The notes under the pieces are model-generated. The model was not told the origin of the DNA, did not search any database, and was given only the letters and a program-made list of their open reading frames with translations. This document shows positions 25,820 through 39,004 of a stretch of 64,000 nucleotides of DNA, one piece after another. The position numbers and the translations under genes are program-made. The DNA comes from Elysia chlorotica. Taxonomy: Eukaryota; Mollusca; Gastropoda; Plakobranchidae. The DNA lies in NCBI GenBank assembly GCA_003991915.1, contig RQTK01000132.1, forward strand, positions 442,596 through 506,595. Direction: 5' to 3'. The first letter of the stretch is position 1; each line of letters begins with the position of its first letter.

Positions 25820-25945
25820 GATCAGAACTTTAGAGAGTCTTTGATGTTTGATGTATCCAACCCCTTTAATAGACAGTCCAAGCTGCGATTCCAACCCTGG
25901 ACCTCTGTACCACCGACCTGATGCTCTCCTGTGATGAGACACATC
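25820..25945 (-). mobile_element. Possible degenerate SINE head
   Basis: On the minus strand the sequence GAGCATCAGGTCGGTGGTAC followed by CCAGGGTTGGAATCGCAGC has the spacing of tRNA-like A and B boxes. The boxes are poor and no body match was found, so the call is weak. Confidence 0.3.
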
Positions 25946-28051
25946 ACAGTTTATGAGATGGCACGAGGCGTGAGAAAAACTATTGGAATCAACTTCGACA
26001 TGACGAGATATCGACTTTGATATGTTAAATGAGGCTGACCTAAATGGTATGTTTTCTTGACCTGCTTATACACACAGATAATAAATCAGTCGATTCCGAA
26101 CTTTCACGAAGAATCCTAATGATCGATATTGCACTAAGACACGTGCTTTTTATCTTCTTTTTTTATGTCACCCTCCTCCGCTTTCTCTCTCTGACTCTCT
26201 CTGTGTATATATACATTCACTTTTTTTCTCTTTCTATTCCTCTCCCTTCTTTCTGTCTCTATTTGTCTCGCTATGCATGTCCCTTTTCAATGGAGGTTTG
26301 GCACAACCCACAAGGTCGCGGAAATAACAAGTGTAGGCGAACACTACCCAACAGTTCATTTGTAGGTCGTGACTAGATCTATTTAGTTCAAAACTCTTCT
26401 GGGATTTTAAAATACAAATAGGCTTACTTTGATGGTTCCTCAAAAAGAATTTAGTTTTCATTCACAGAAAACGTGCCAAAAACTTTTAAGGGACTAAACA
26501 TGAGAGTCAGGTATGATGGTTGATGGTGTACACACTTCGTTTACCAAGTGAAGTGTTCCTTGACATGCACGACAGCAGCAAATAAAGAGTGGGGGAACAG
26601 ATATGTCACCTCACAGTCTCAAGCTAAGGATGTTTAAACATGATGAACTGCCTGGACTATGAAAACACTTAATTCTATACGTTGTATTGTTTAGTAGCTT
26701 TTGCTACTAACAAAAACTATGGACTGTCTTCTTTCGTATCCTATGATACAGTATGGAATTAAATTTTGTTTAACTTTACCATTCACTTTCCTTTTGGGTG
26801 ATAAACACGTTGGGAACATTACAAAAATACGCTAACCCATAGGAATTGCAGCAAAGTCAGCAAAACTGTAACACTAAAACTATAAATAAAACAAGATATA
26901 TAAAAAAAATCCGGAATGTTACTTTCAAGATCGTTCCAGTAAGAAACCAAATTACTGCTTAATATCCTTTTCTAGTCCCATTGGTAGTAAAAGTTAAAGT
27001 CGGGATAGAATAATTATGATAAACTTATTTTCGAATAACATTTCTAAGAAGAGAGATTAGCATCAAAACATCATGCTTCGCTGATGGGAAAACAGCATTC
27101 TTCAACAAAAAAGCACTAGCGAACGTTTGTATTGATTTGGGTTGCTAGATAGAGCGCATCAAATTTGATTATGTGGCATTACCACCGTGGACAAAATCTC
27201 TTTGTGAAACCACATGCTCCTTTGGGACTAACAATCTGTTTTCACCGAATCTCAATGGACATTTTAATTTACTTACTTTTTTATGACCTTTCTCTAAACG
27301 ACATTTCCCTTAAAGCTTAACGCAAAATTGCGCTTCACTCTTTAGACAATAACATATAAAAATAGTTTTCGAAAATTTACACACAAGAATGGTTATTAAT
27401 CAGGCCCTTTGTATCTTTTCATGTAGAACATAACCACATTTCTCGATCACAGCGCTACTACAGTTTTATATTTGGAAAACCAATTCTTATTATTCTGATA
27501 AACAATAAGTACATGTACATGCATTTTAACATACTTTAATATGTTGACTGTGACTTGTTTTTTTTTTTATTGGGGGGAGTGCGCTGATTAAAAAAAACTG
27601 TTTACAGTTCCAATTGCATGAACTGGAACGAAATAATAAAATGAAAGTCTAACCAATGGATTCAATCAGTTTATATCAACCTGAGCGATTTGTTTGTATG
27701 TCTTGTGTGCGGCGTAATGGATATTAATTTGTATGTCTATAACAGATGATATAAAAGGGTATAGGCAATAATAAATATGATCCTATAGAGGCGTAGATTA
27801 GCCCTAGACCGAGATTTACAGGTCTTCTTTCAACGTATACATTTTTGTGTAACTTAATTATAGTGTTTCGAGTTCATGGAATCTAGGTTTAGATGTTGAG
27901 AGTTTTAGAGTTAATTAATACGATTAATGTTGATTTATAATGAGGAAGATCTGTCGGAGGCTCCGTCTGTGAAGAGTCGTTGACGTAAAAACAACATTTT
28001 GGGACATTTAACCTTTTACTGATTTGTTAACTGATTAGTACACGTACTTTA

Positions 28052-28068
28052 AGCCGGATTTTCCGGCT
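28052..28068. other. Perfect 7-bp hairpin
   Basis: AGCCGGA, a TTT loop, then TCCGGCT. It stands out in AT-rich DNA, but a 7-bp stem is short and no functional context is visible. Confidence 0.4.
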
Positions 28069-28860
28069 CAAGCCACCGTAAGATTAAGACCATTATCCGG
28101 TTTCCCCAAGTTATGGGGCTAGTAGCGAATCAGTTAATAATGTAAAATATTTTTAGCATTTTGATCTTTTTCTCAGTAAACCGCCCTACATGCGCACTTT
28201 TCTTTTGGTTGAAAATGATAACAATCTTCCGCCTATAACCTATCCTGCTTGTAAATTCACCGTCGCCTTTAATGGTGATATGAATTTTCAATCTAAAAAA
28301 AACTGCGTTTTTACTTTGTTTAACAAGTGCAGAGTCTTTGCAGAAAATGCGCAGGCAAAACATTTTTGGATTGAAAAAAAGTAAAATAATTGAAGTCTTT
28401 TTCTTTTTCCTGTAAAATTGATTTTAATACCTAGCGTAAAAAGTGCAGACAAAAGTATGCAATCAAACCTGCCAGAAGAGGTCATTATCTAAACTAAAAG
28501 CATGATACGATAAAAACAATAGTTTTTCTAACTACATGTACTTGACATTAGGATCTGAGTTCTCTTTCTACATAGGTAATAAGTTTCATGTTATTTTTTC
28601 AAATCGCTTTCCTATGTTAGTTTTCATTTAATTGTATAATGTAAAATTAAAGTCGAAAGCTTAGTCAAAGATAATGATTTTTTTGGTGTTCGAAAGTATC
28701 ATAAGTCTTTATGCTGATCACTAGCAATTTGTCTCCAAAAAAAAAACAACAACACCCACCAAAGAAACAGAAGAAGCAGCCACGAACAGTGTAGCTAAAA
28801 GTGCATTCACCAGAACTAGTCTCCTCCTTACAGTACACACTGCATCCTCTGACTTTCTAT

Positions 28861-28961
28861 CCTCCCCCCCCCCCCCCTCTCTCTCTAGCTCTCTTTCTCT
28901 CCCTCTCCCTCCCTAGCTCTCTTTCTCTCTCTCTCTCTCTAGCTCTCTTTCTCTCCCTCCC

Positions 28962-28994
<33 letters not shown>

Positions 28995-28995
28995 G
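28861..28995. repeat. CT microsatellite with C tract
   Basis: A run of C followed by CT arrays interrupted by CCCT and TAGCTC units. It creates long Ser/Leu/Pro frames on the plus strand that are not genes. Confidence 0.95.
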
Positions 28996-29149
28996 GTCAG
29001 CGACCAAAACAACAGCTGACGATGTCCTATACAATAACAACTAGCCTAATTTATTTTATTGGCGTCCGCTGATCAATACCTTGGCCCCTAATAGAGAGGA
29101 ATGCCTCCTCACTAACAAACTAACATTAATAAACCGGACCGGCGATAAG

Positions 29150-29300
29150 CAAGCTTTCCAGCTAGCCGCGGTGACGTCCCTGTAGCGGTGAGATGCTGGC
29201 TTCGATCTACGCTGGGCCTCTGGTTCGTTTCTCCGCAGCCAATCTAAGTGTTGGTCGGTGCTGTAATGTTACGGGCCACTCACTCAGGCAGCAAATAAGC
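29150..29300 (+). mobile_element. SINE-like element, plus orientation
   Basis: The head reads CCTGTAGCGGTGAGATGCTG (A-box-like), then GCCTCTGGTTCGTTTCTCC (B-box-like). The body GTTGGTCGGTGCTGTAATG resembles that of the 18.9 kb element (CTCGGTGTCAGTATAATG), so the two are probably one family. Confidence 0.5.
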
Positions 29301-29459
29301 AGAAAGTAACATCCTCTCTAATAAACAGATATTTAGAACGTACTCTTAATCTTCACAAATGCATCGTTTCAATGAAACTTCTGATTTACTTGAAAATGAT
29401 AAAGAATGGTTTAGTGCTGTTGGTATGGATAATACATTCAAGATAAAGTTTGTGCCAGT

Positions 29460-29580
29460 AGTTAGGTTGGTTTGTTTAGTCCAACGTCAGCAAAATGGCT
29501 GTATCGTGCACGAATTTCAAGACTAACGTTTGACAAGATACTGAGACTTCTGTCTCGGTGGATCACATTACAACGACATA
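29460..29580 (-). mobile_element. SINE body fragment, minus orientation
   Basis: The plus strand carries TAGTCCAACGTCAGCAAAAT and later GGTGGATCACATTACAACGA. These match the body of the 7.8 kb SINE (CGTCCAACGTCAGCACT and ATCGATCACATTAAACTGA). The tRNA-like head is missing. Confidence 0.5.
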
Positions 29581-29869
29581 GAAAATGGTACAAAATGGCT
29601 TTGTCGTTATAGATATAGAGTATAATAAAAAAATCACTCTCTTTAATAATTGCTCTCATTGGAATGTTATAAGGTTGTTGTTGTTCAGATAGAATGAATT
29701 TGAGCTGTGGATGAGGAAATATCCCCACTAGCGCGGGAAACTCTTCCACATCCAATAAAAGATTGGCCTGAACTCTGAGCAAGTATTGCAATTAGGAAAC
29801 CACGATTGGTGGTCGTAAAACTGAGTTCTAAAATACTGAGTTCATGGTTTAGTGTGTCTCAATAATCGA

Positions 29870-30110
29870 AAATTCCTCTGTGGAAAACACGGCGCGCCAC
29901 TCAAACAGCTAAACACAGCACGGACCATAAACAACATGACGGGGCCGGATTCACGCCAGCTGGACTGATGACCGGAAGTGGGCATTGGCGCGAACTGAAG
30001 CGTCTCTTGTCAAAGCGCTTAGCACTGAGCGGCACAGAGAGCTCGTCTCCACATTAATGATCTGTCTTTAGCGATTCTGTGCCTTTTGCTCCGATCGATC
30101 GGATTGTACA
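29870..30110 (-). promoter_or_regulatory. Candidate promoter or 5' exon of RGK gene
   Basis: A G+C- and CpG-rich island in AT-rich surroundings, about 4.4 kb upstream of the first recognised RGK exon. It contains ACCGGAAGTG (29971-29980), a full ETS/GABP consensus, and a few bases away ATTGGCGCGAA (29984-29994), an E2F-type site, plus GGCGCGCC at about 29890. Paired ETS and E2F sites are typical of CpG-rich metazoan core promoters. Assignment to the RGK gene rests only on position and could be wrong, and orientation is unproven. Confidence 0.4.
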
Positions 30111-31739
30111 ATAGAACATTTAATAGGACATTCTTAAAGGAAAGAGACTTTGGGAGATACAACGAATGAACAACTAAAATAATGCATTATTTGTGAGATG
30201 CCTTTAAAGCTCTTGTATCTTCTGCTCCTACCGACTGGCTTGACTTTCTCAATACTTTTGTTTGAAAGAACAGTTACTATTAAAATATATCGACCGTTTT
30301 AGCGACCAGTATGTAAGTGCAACCAATACAATGCGTTTAAGAGCTGCAAAACCTGCGATGAAATCGATCGATTTCCCTTTCTCAAATGTATTCGAAAGAA
30401 AAAGGTTATTTTTAAAAACGTGAGCAGATTAAGATAACATAAGATAATCTAAAATAAAATAAGATAAGTTAAGCTTTTATCATCCTCCAGAGAAATAATT
30501 TTTGGTCGTGCATATACATTACTTTTCAATTTAACAACATAAATACATAATATGTGTAAAATAACAATAATAAAATAAACATTTTACATACAACTGCTAT
30601 ACTGTTGAAATAATGCACTGTTAGGAAAACATAATAACTATGAAAAGTATCTCTTTACCCACTAAAATGAAGTATAAACATGCACATACCCCTACAAATA
30701 CAAGTCCACCAAGTATGGCAGTTTTGTAGCAGCAATATGATGGAGGCTGGTACAAACGAGTTTTTATATCTGGTTGTTCTGTCCCTTTTTTATATTAATC
30801 TGTTACTTTTTGTAATGTTTTATATTCACTATAAAGAGTGTGGTTTATATGTAAGGTTATATTTTTTGTTTTATTCATTACTTGTAATATATGCCTTTGA
30901 ACGGGATTAGTTCACAGCCAATAATTTGTGAAGCTCTCTTTCTTATTTTGTTTACTCTTTGAGAGTAGGTTTTAAAAGATTTTCTCCAAAATGTGTAATT
31001 CCAAGAGATATTAAATTTTAGATGCGGGAGACATACAAAAAGTTCGTGGCATTGTAGTCGAGATTGAGAGACGTTTTAATATTCTTAAAAGTACAGTCGT
31101 TGATCAACTTTTTAAATCAGGATCGCAATATGTAGGGTAAAAGAAAGTTTACAATCAATAGTGAGGCCAGGCTATTTGTATGTGTCAACAACTTCAACTA
31201 GTACATCTTGATTAAAAGAAATGCGGATTCAGAGCAACTATAATACTTCTTTTTCCATATATTTTCTTGGCCAGACTTAGCATCTTTTTCCTCCTCTTTC
31301 AGTTCACTATGTTGATTCTCTTTTTTTTCCTTTTATAAGCCCTTGAAGTTGTTGTTGTTTTTTTTTAATAAAAAAACTTCATAACGAGTTTCAATAAATT
31401 TTCAAACGCAAATTTTAAAATAAATACGACAAAATATCTCCAAATACTCGTATGATTTCGAAAAATAATTTGATGTAAATAGATATTATAGCGTCATAAC
31501 AGACTGTTGTTTCAGCTAACAATCCTCCTGGATAGACAAAGACAGAATAATTATTTTGACTAATACGGTCATGTCTGCCTGTTGCATGACAAGAAATACC
31601 TGGATATCGCGGCCCACGAGTCCACTTCCGACCACTCCATCTTCTACAGCCTGTTAACTTCAAACTGGTGGAGACATCGTTTATATCGCAGACAGTCTCG
31701 TTTTCAAAATAGGGTAAAACTACCAAAGGTTGAGCAAGT

Positions 31740-31905
31740 GCTCTTTCTATCTCTCTAACTCCTCTCTCTATCTCTCTCTTTCTCCCTCTCTCTGTTTCTA
31801 TCCATCCCTTTCTTTGTCTCTGCGTGTGTGTGTGTGAATGTGTGTGTGTGTGTGTTTCTGTCTCTTTCACTTTCTCTCTCAACTTATCCCCTTGTCATGT
31901 TCTAG

Positions 31906-31967
<62 letters not shown>

Positions 31968-32025
31968 CACCTCTCTCTCCCTCCACCTATCTCTCTCAGG
32001 CGCTCTGTCTCTCTCTCTCTCTTTC
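31740..32025. repeat. CT/GT microsatellite cluster
   Basis: CT-rich and GT tracts, with the purest CT array at about 31908-31962. Frames across it are repeat artefacts. Confidence 0.93.
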
Positions 32026-32351
32026 GAACTAACTATTTTAATTGCAATAAACAAAACATAAATGAGGTGTATTTTTTAAAGAAGTATTGTATTTTAAACA
32101 TATTTTCATTATTCGTTGTGATAACGCATTATATTTAAGATAGTTACGATTTACTTGCAATGCATATTATCATGAATGTGAAATAATAAATGACACAATG
32201 TTTAGAATAAAAGTATTTCTTGTCTTTTGGTTTGTTGTTGTTTCATTTTTAAATTAAAGTATTAATTTGCTTATTAAGATTATTCTTTGTGAGGACATGT
32301 TGCCTAAAATTGAACAGTTCTTAGCAAAGATACAGAGCATAAATAATTTCT

Positions 32352-32405
32352 GGAGTAATTTTTCTCCTCCTATTTTTAGTTTTTCTTTCTACTTAACAAC
32401 CATTG
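32352..32405 (-). repeat. Inverted fragment of the 384-bp repeat
   Basis: The reverse complement reads CGCAATGGTTGTTAAGTAG, then AACTAAAAATAGGAGGAGAA and AAATTACTC. This matches 22974-23022 and 23358-23406 almost base for base apart from a small insertion. It shows that this segment of the 384-bp unit is a dispersed repeat. Confidence 0.8.
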
Positions 32406-35329
32406 CGTAATATTTTTAATATTTCATCATCGTGTACATTTCACAACACAATAAACCGGGATCAATCATCATCTACGAGCCAATTTCAGAAAGTGCAACC
32501 ATCAACCTACCAAACTCTTGTATTGCAGAGCCCATAGTTGTAATTTGAGACTGCAGTGCAAGTTAATGGAAAACAAACCACTTAAGAGAGCAGGTGGAAA
32601 CATTTGGAGCTAAGTATGTATTTTTTCTTTGTACAACGTGATTAATCACTTTGAGGAAGGATCTTTTCAAAGAGGACCAATATTTCAATGTCTGGTGATA
32701 AAGAAAGGCGAAATGATTGTCGTGATCATTAACTTTTTGCTCAAGTTGATACATATGTTAAATTCACTCCTCAGAATTCCGCCTAAGATAGATTATTATA
32801 GGGTACTTCTGATCTACAAAAACAATTAAGTAGGAGAGGTTTTGAGAAGAGATCGCTAGAAATCAACTTTGTGATGGATGGGTTAGTTCAGTTTCGTCTT
32901 GATGATAAGAGTTGCTGTTTCCGATATAGAATGAAGAAACCAGTTTGTCTTTTATATTGAAAACAGAGGAGAGGATAGTATCGATAGGTCAAAGAAGAAA
33001 CCAGTGGACAGATCCATCAAGAGGATCTCATTTAAATCTATATAGAAACTTCAAAATGCTACCTAATGAAAAAAATAACAGTTTATTAATCAGTCAAACA
33101 ACTAGATTAAAGCAATCAAGTAGAATTTATCAATTACGTATGAATTGTCGACCAGTGTATTGTCTTTTAAAACATGGCGTTTATACAGTATCAAACGATG
33201 ACAAACTGTTTTATAGCCGTTAGAGTCACGAAGGCTAAATCTACTAAAAGTCAACGATTCAGTGCCCTTCTTTGGAAGAGATGCGTTTTACGATGATTAT
33301 ACGAATGACTGTAGTCATGTTCCTTATTATATAAAAAAAAGTTGCAATCACACTGAAAGTGATTGCTTAAAGTGGCCCCATCATTTTCTATCATAGCAAA
33401 TAAAGTCACGATTGTGGTGTGCATTTGGAACAATCCATTTGATATCTGAATCATAATTATTTCAGAATCAGCCAAAATCTGTTTTCTTTTGTTCGGTCGA
33501 CTCTTATAGACACAAGCTGTCGTACTGGCACATATCTGGGAAAAGGAAGAGACGACATCGTCAATAGACAGCCGCAAAACGCATCCAAAAAGATTCGACT
33601 CTTCAACTAGAAAAGGTGGAACTCATTTGAAGAAACCTTCTCCTGCTCATTTTGTTTGTATTCATAGATTTATAAAAAGTGTGTGTTTTGTTTTTTCCTC
33701 TCCATGCAATCCAAGTACTATAAAATCTTAAAGAAAACCAAACATTTTGTTTCGTAGACGTGGTAATTTGTTTTGGTGTGGATATAAAACTATATCTGTT
33801 ACATGTCTGAAAGGATTAGAAAATCATCCAATGATACATAATTTTCTTCTTTTAAAGAGGCCTACAGTTGGATGCATGATACACCATCTATGTTCTGATT
33901 TTGTTTTCATGGACTGCAATATTTGACGAATCAGCAGGATTTACCTAAAATATCTTACATACGTATTCGATTTCTCAATGAAGAGACCCGTATAAAACCT
34001 ACCGTCTTCAGTATTGGCAATATGTTTCTATGAATAATGTGGCCGTCATTTTCTCTTTTATTCACTTAAATATACATTTTCTGTTGATTTTATTTCAAAC
34101 TAAGAAAGTAGTACCAAAACATAAAAAATCTGAAGTGATGCCAGGTATGATTGTGCTTGTGCAGATAAAGAGTTTATTTTATGAGTTTGGACAAGAATGT
34201 GACTGTTTTACTAGCACATTTTAGGCGATTTGTTAGTCTATCCCTTGCTCGAAGTTTTAGTCTATTTCTCCATATTTTTAGCTCCATTAAAAAATCAAAT
34301 CAAATCTATCACATTTTAAGTTTAAGTAACATAAAGTCATACCGGCATCTTGTTTAAATTTTAAATGCGAGCCATCATAAAAGAAATTATTGAATTTGTT
34401 ATCAGTTTCCTATCTTAAATATTGATATTGCTGATAGGTTCATTCGACCCTTCACTAAAATAAACCAAAAACAATAACAAACAAACAAAAATTGTAATAG
34501 ACTAAATGAGGGTTATTAAGAGAGTAGTGGGTGTTTGTTTGTTTTTATTTAAAAAAAATCTGTTCAGTTTCGGGTTTAATTTTCATTTGCATAACATCAT
34601 GTTTCAAGGTCTTTCTTTTTTGTTGCATGATGTGCTATAAAGCTTTTCGGCTCAACCAATTTCAAGCTTGGCCAACCAATAATGGAAATAATTGTGATAG
34701 CTGGAACTAAATTCATTGCAGAATGAAAAATAAAATAAAAACAAGTGGGCGAGATTGGGTGCAAAGACATGAAGTGTAAAAAGAAACTAAGCTGAGTAAG
34801 AGAAACAAAACAAAAATACATACGCTGGTAAACAAGGAGCCAATGACGAAACACAGAGGGAATTGAAAAGTCAAGGAGTCAATGGAAGAAACAAAATTAT
34901 AGGAAAGGTTGAGACAATAGAATAAAATAAAATAAAAGACGTACAGAAATTGCAGCCGTAATCTTGAGTCAATGAATAATTCACATAGCTTTTCGACCAG
35001 CACATGGATCCTGTCAAACCGTCGGAAAAACTACGTCAGCATGTCTGAAAACTTTCAGTCTCTATGTTTTTATCTCGGTGAGGGATTTTATTTTATAACG
35101 GTGATGATCTCTGTGTCTTGTGTCAATAAAAAAAAGTAGCGAAGTGTTTTTTGTTTTGTTTGTTTTGTTTGTGTGTGTGTGTGTGTGTGTCATCGATCTG
35201 ATCCGTCCTCTTAGACGATGCCATTAACTTGTCAAAAACAGACTCGGGACCTTCACTGTTAATGCCGGGATCATTATATAAATTAATAGGATTTCTTGGT
35301 GACAAAACGTAACAGAGGACCCGGGAAAC

Positions 35330-35346
35330 AATGGGAGAGGGAGAGG

Positions 35347-35378
<32 letters not shown>

Positions 35379-35433
35379 ATGGGAAGAGAGTGATAGAGAA
35401 AGACGGAGGATGCGAATAAGAGTCTGTGTGTGT

Positions 35434-35474
<41 letters not shown>

Positions 35475-35706
35475 ATAGCAGAGAAAAAAAAGATAGAGGA
35501 ATATAGTAAGATAAAGAGATAATAAAAGTCAGTGCCAGAGAGTAGCATTGCTAGAGGGTAAAGTGAGAGCGAGTGAGAAGGGAGTATAATGAGGGTGAGA
35601 AAAAAGAATAAGAGAGAGGGAGAGTGAGAGAGAGAGAGAAAGAAAGAGAACGATCATCCGAGAGGGAGAGCTATAGAGACAGTAAGGCATACACACACAT
35701 AATTAA

Positions 35707-35738
<32 letters not shown>

Positions 35739-35880
35739 CCACACACACACATATAGATCTAAACGGAGATTGAGAAATAGGCAGACAGAAAGACAGAGGG
35801 AGGGAGACAGGGACAGAGACATGGACAGAGAGACAGAGAGGCAGAGTAAAACAGAGACAGAGAGACAGAGAGGCAGAGTT
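35330..35880. repeat. GA-rich simple sequence with TA and CA tracts
   Basis: GA arrays at about 35330-35480 and beyond, TA and CA tracts near 35705-35750, then GACA/GAGG-rich sequence to 35880. It gives Ser/Leu-rich minus-strand frames that are not genes. Confidence 0.92.
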
Positions 35881-36964
35881 ACAGAGTGAGTGAAACCACC
35901 CTGAAAGACAGGGGAAGGAGGAGGTTGTTGTTAACCAGCCGAGTCCAATCAGCTGTAGTAGTGAGCGAGTCCCTCACTGTTGATAACGATGTTTGTTTTA
36001 CAGCGAAGTGCTCCTCAAGGCTCATTACATCACGCGCCACGCGTTACCAGACCCGAGACACTGTCGGACTTTTTTGTCGAACGTTGGCCACCACCAGCAC
36101 TCTACAAAAAGTTGTACAGTCTTCAGTTAACGGTTGTGTTCCACTTTTGGTTAACACTGATGCACTTATCGAAGCACAGACGTGAGACCTGTTCAGTAAT
36201 AGTGCAATTGGCGTATGTGTATAGGCAGAAAAACGGATAATTGTTGTCCATAAAAAATAAAGCGGTTTATTGCGAATAAAGAATACCACGTAATATAAAA
36301 TATATATTTTTTTTATAATTGCAAATGAAGCAAAATAATCATTTGGAATTTTATCTTTGCACTTTCTGTTCCTTTGGATATTGTTATGAAAGATCAGATT
36401 GATTTTTTGTATGAAATGAAGATTTCCCGTCTTCTATACAAAATTCTTTCTGACTGAGACTTAGGGGAAATGTAATCTCTAGCGCCACATCATTATCGAA
36501 GAAAAGAGTCGGGTGGAGAGACTGGATTCATAGGTTTTCTTTATATATAATATAGGAACCGATCTGATTTGAACACTTCTTGATGTAATATTACCAAGCC
36601 CGTCTCCCTTTTTAATGAGGCTTCGCCTACAAACACACACACACACACACATAATACATAAGTGTGTGTGCATATATATATATAAACACAGCGATTCTTA
36701 CATAGACTTTATGTGTGAAGTACTAGTGACAGGTATTTTTACCATTGAGGATTCAAGCAAACACTGATACCATCAGAAATAATATGAAATGTTTTGAAGA
36801 GAAAGAAAATGAAATGCGTAAAATAAGCTTCTTAACAAATTGTATCGATTTATCAGTGCATAGAACCATTCTGTCTATCTGGCTTAACAACGATTTATAT
36901 AGGCTCTGCATACCGTAGTCTTTGTCTTACTATTTATTTAACACTGTGACATTCATAATCTCTC

Positions 36965-36965
<1 letters not shown>

Positions 36966-37045
<80 letters not shown>
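36966..37045. repeat. CT microsatellite
   Basis: About 37 CT units followed by a few ATCT units. Intergenic. Confidence 0.96.
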
Positions 37046-38546
37046 CTATCTATCTAAATTATGTATGCTAACTATTCACTCTTTCTTTCCTATTTGCTTA
37101 TCAACCATTCTTTCTAAAAAAAAAGTCTATATGTAATTATTTAGGGATTCATCTTGCTATAATGTTATTTTCCACTCTTTTTACCCCCTGACTCTTTTTA
37201 AGGTTGTTTGACAATGAAATATTTATTTCATTCACGCACAGCTTCTTTTCTCATTTTTTTCCAGAATAATAATTCATATGTAGGCCTACATATACATAAA
37301 CAATCTTTACGATAAAGTTTGTTCCTTTCCTTTTATAATTTGCACATCTAGTGTCCAACCATTCTCTGCATCAAGTATCGTATCAACTTTTACCCTATTC
37401 TCCCTAAAGCCTGATGTCAGCTTCGTTTGATGCCAAGCCTATTCTAAAATGCATTATTCTCGACAAAGCCAAACGAAGTCCCTGCTCAATTACAATCGGG
37501 GAATAGCCAAGACAGTTGGATTACACTTTCAGATAAATGACACTGAATGTTTTTTTGCCGGAAAAAAGAGTGTAATTTTTGTTTCAGATTGCGGACAAAA
37601 CTTTCCCAGAATGCAATTTATCTTGTATTTAAAAAAAATGTGGACATTTGAAAATGAGCGTCGTTTTGGCAATCTAACATTTGATGTCAGGACAATTTTA
37701 AAAAATGGATTAGTTTAATTTCTATTTATAATTATATGTATATTGCCATTGCTATAGGCATACATAAAAAAAAAATTTCCTTTACGTCTAAGATATTGTA
37801 TTGTTTCATTTGACAATTATAAAAAGAATAGATTAGCTCTTTTTTTATAAATAGAATATAGTTTTGAGGAAGTATCGATTTTCATAATGTTGAATGTCAT
37901 ATATATTTTTTTTTGTTTGTCTGTTCGCATGACTGTCTGTCTCTTTCTATTTACCTGTCTGTTTATACCTTTTTTTCACTACAAAAATGTATATAAATCC
38001 GTACGAAACAAAATCTACCGTGCCGTTTAATTCAATCAACAAGCATGCTCTTAAATGTAATTTTGTAGAGTATGATGAGACAACCAATTTGTACGTACTC
38101 AACTGCGTTCTACATTAAACTAAAAAAATACAAAAATACTTTGAATATTAAAAGCTACGATAACTTAAACTACTGTTTAAAATTACATTGAAACGTTCAG
38201 GGTTCGATTAAACGAAGGAAAATTGCCTTCATGAATCAGTTTAGCTTTGTCCTGAACAAACAAGGCAGTGATAATAATATTATTAAGAGTATGTACCAAA
38301 GCAACTGTGCATTTCTTGTGTTATAAAAACTAATGTAAAACGTACGCCCGTAAAGCAAAAAGACGCACAAAAATGAACCTGCTAATTCATTGGTCACGTT
38401 TGTTATCCTCATTGGCCCTCGTGTATTGAAACATGGCTGATTAGCAGACTCTATACTAGGGATTGGGACAAGAATACTTATTCGTCTACGCATGTATGTT
38501 TGATAGTAGTAACGTCAAGACTTGCCGAAATTTAAGAAATAAGGAT

Positions 38547-38690
<144 letters not shown>

Positions 38691-38919
38691 CAGCACACTA
38701 GAAAATGGACAACAAGTACAGTGTTTATTTAGAAATGAAAAAAGGAAAGAAAGACAAAAAACTCCCAATTCTATTTACAATTAAGTTGTTGGTAGGAAAT
38801 TGTTTTATTTCTCTTCCTGGATGCGTAATTGTGTGTCACACTTGATCAAACCATTACTGCGCAGAATATTTTCGGACAAAAAAGGCAATGAAGGTTATTA
38901 GTAATGATTTTGTAACAAT

Positions 38920-38939
38920 GAGAGAGAGAGAGAAGAGAG

Positions 38940-39002
<63 letters not shown>
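38920..39002. repeat. GA/TA microsatellite
   Basis: GA units, a short TA block, then a longer GA array. Intergenic. Confidence 0.96.

Positions 39003-39004
<2 letters not shown>

Larger units (their letters stand above)
25582..29869. other. Non-coding stretch upstream of the first RGK exon
   Basis: AT-rich DNA, probably the first RGK intron if the GC-rich block at 29.9 kb is its promoter. It holds a weak tRNA-like segment (25820-25945), a CT array (28861-28995), two SINE-like copies (29150-29300 and 29460-29580) and a perfect 7-bp hairpin at 28052-28068. No exon was recognised. Confidence 0.5.
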
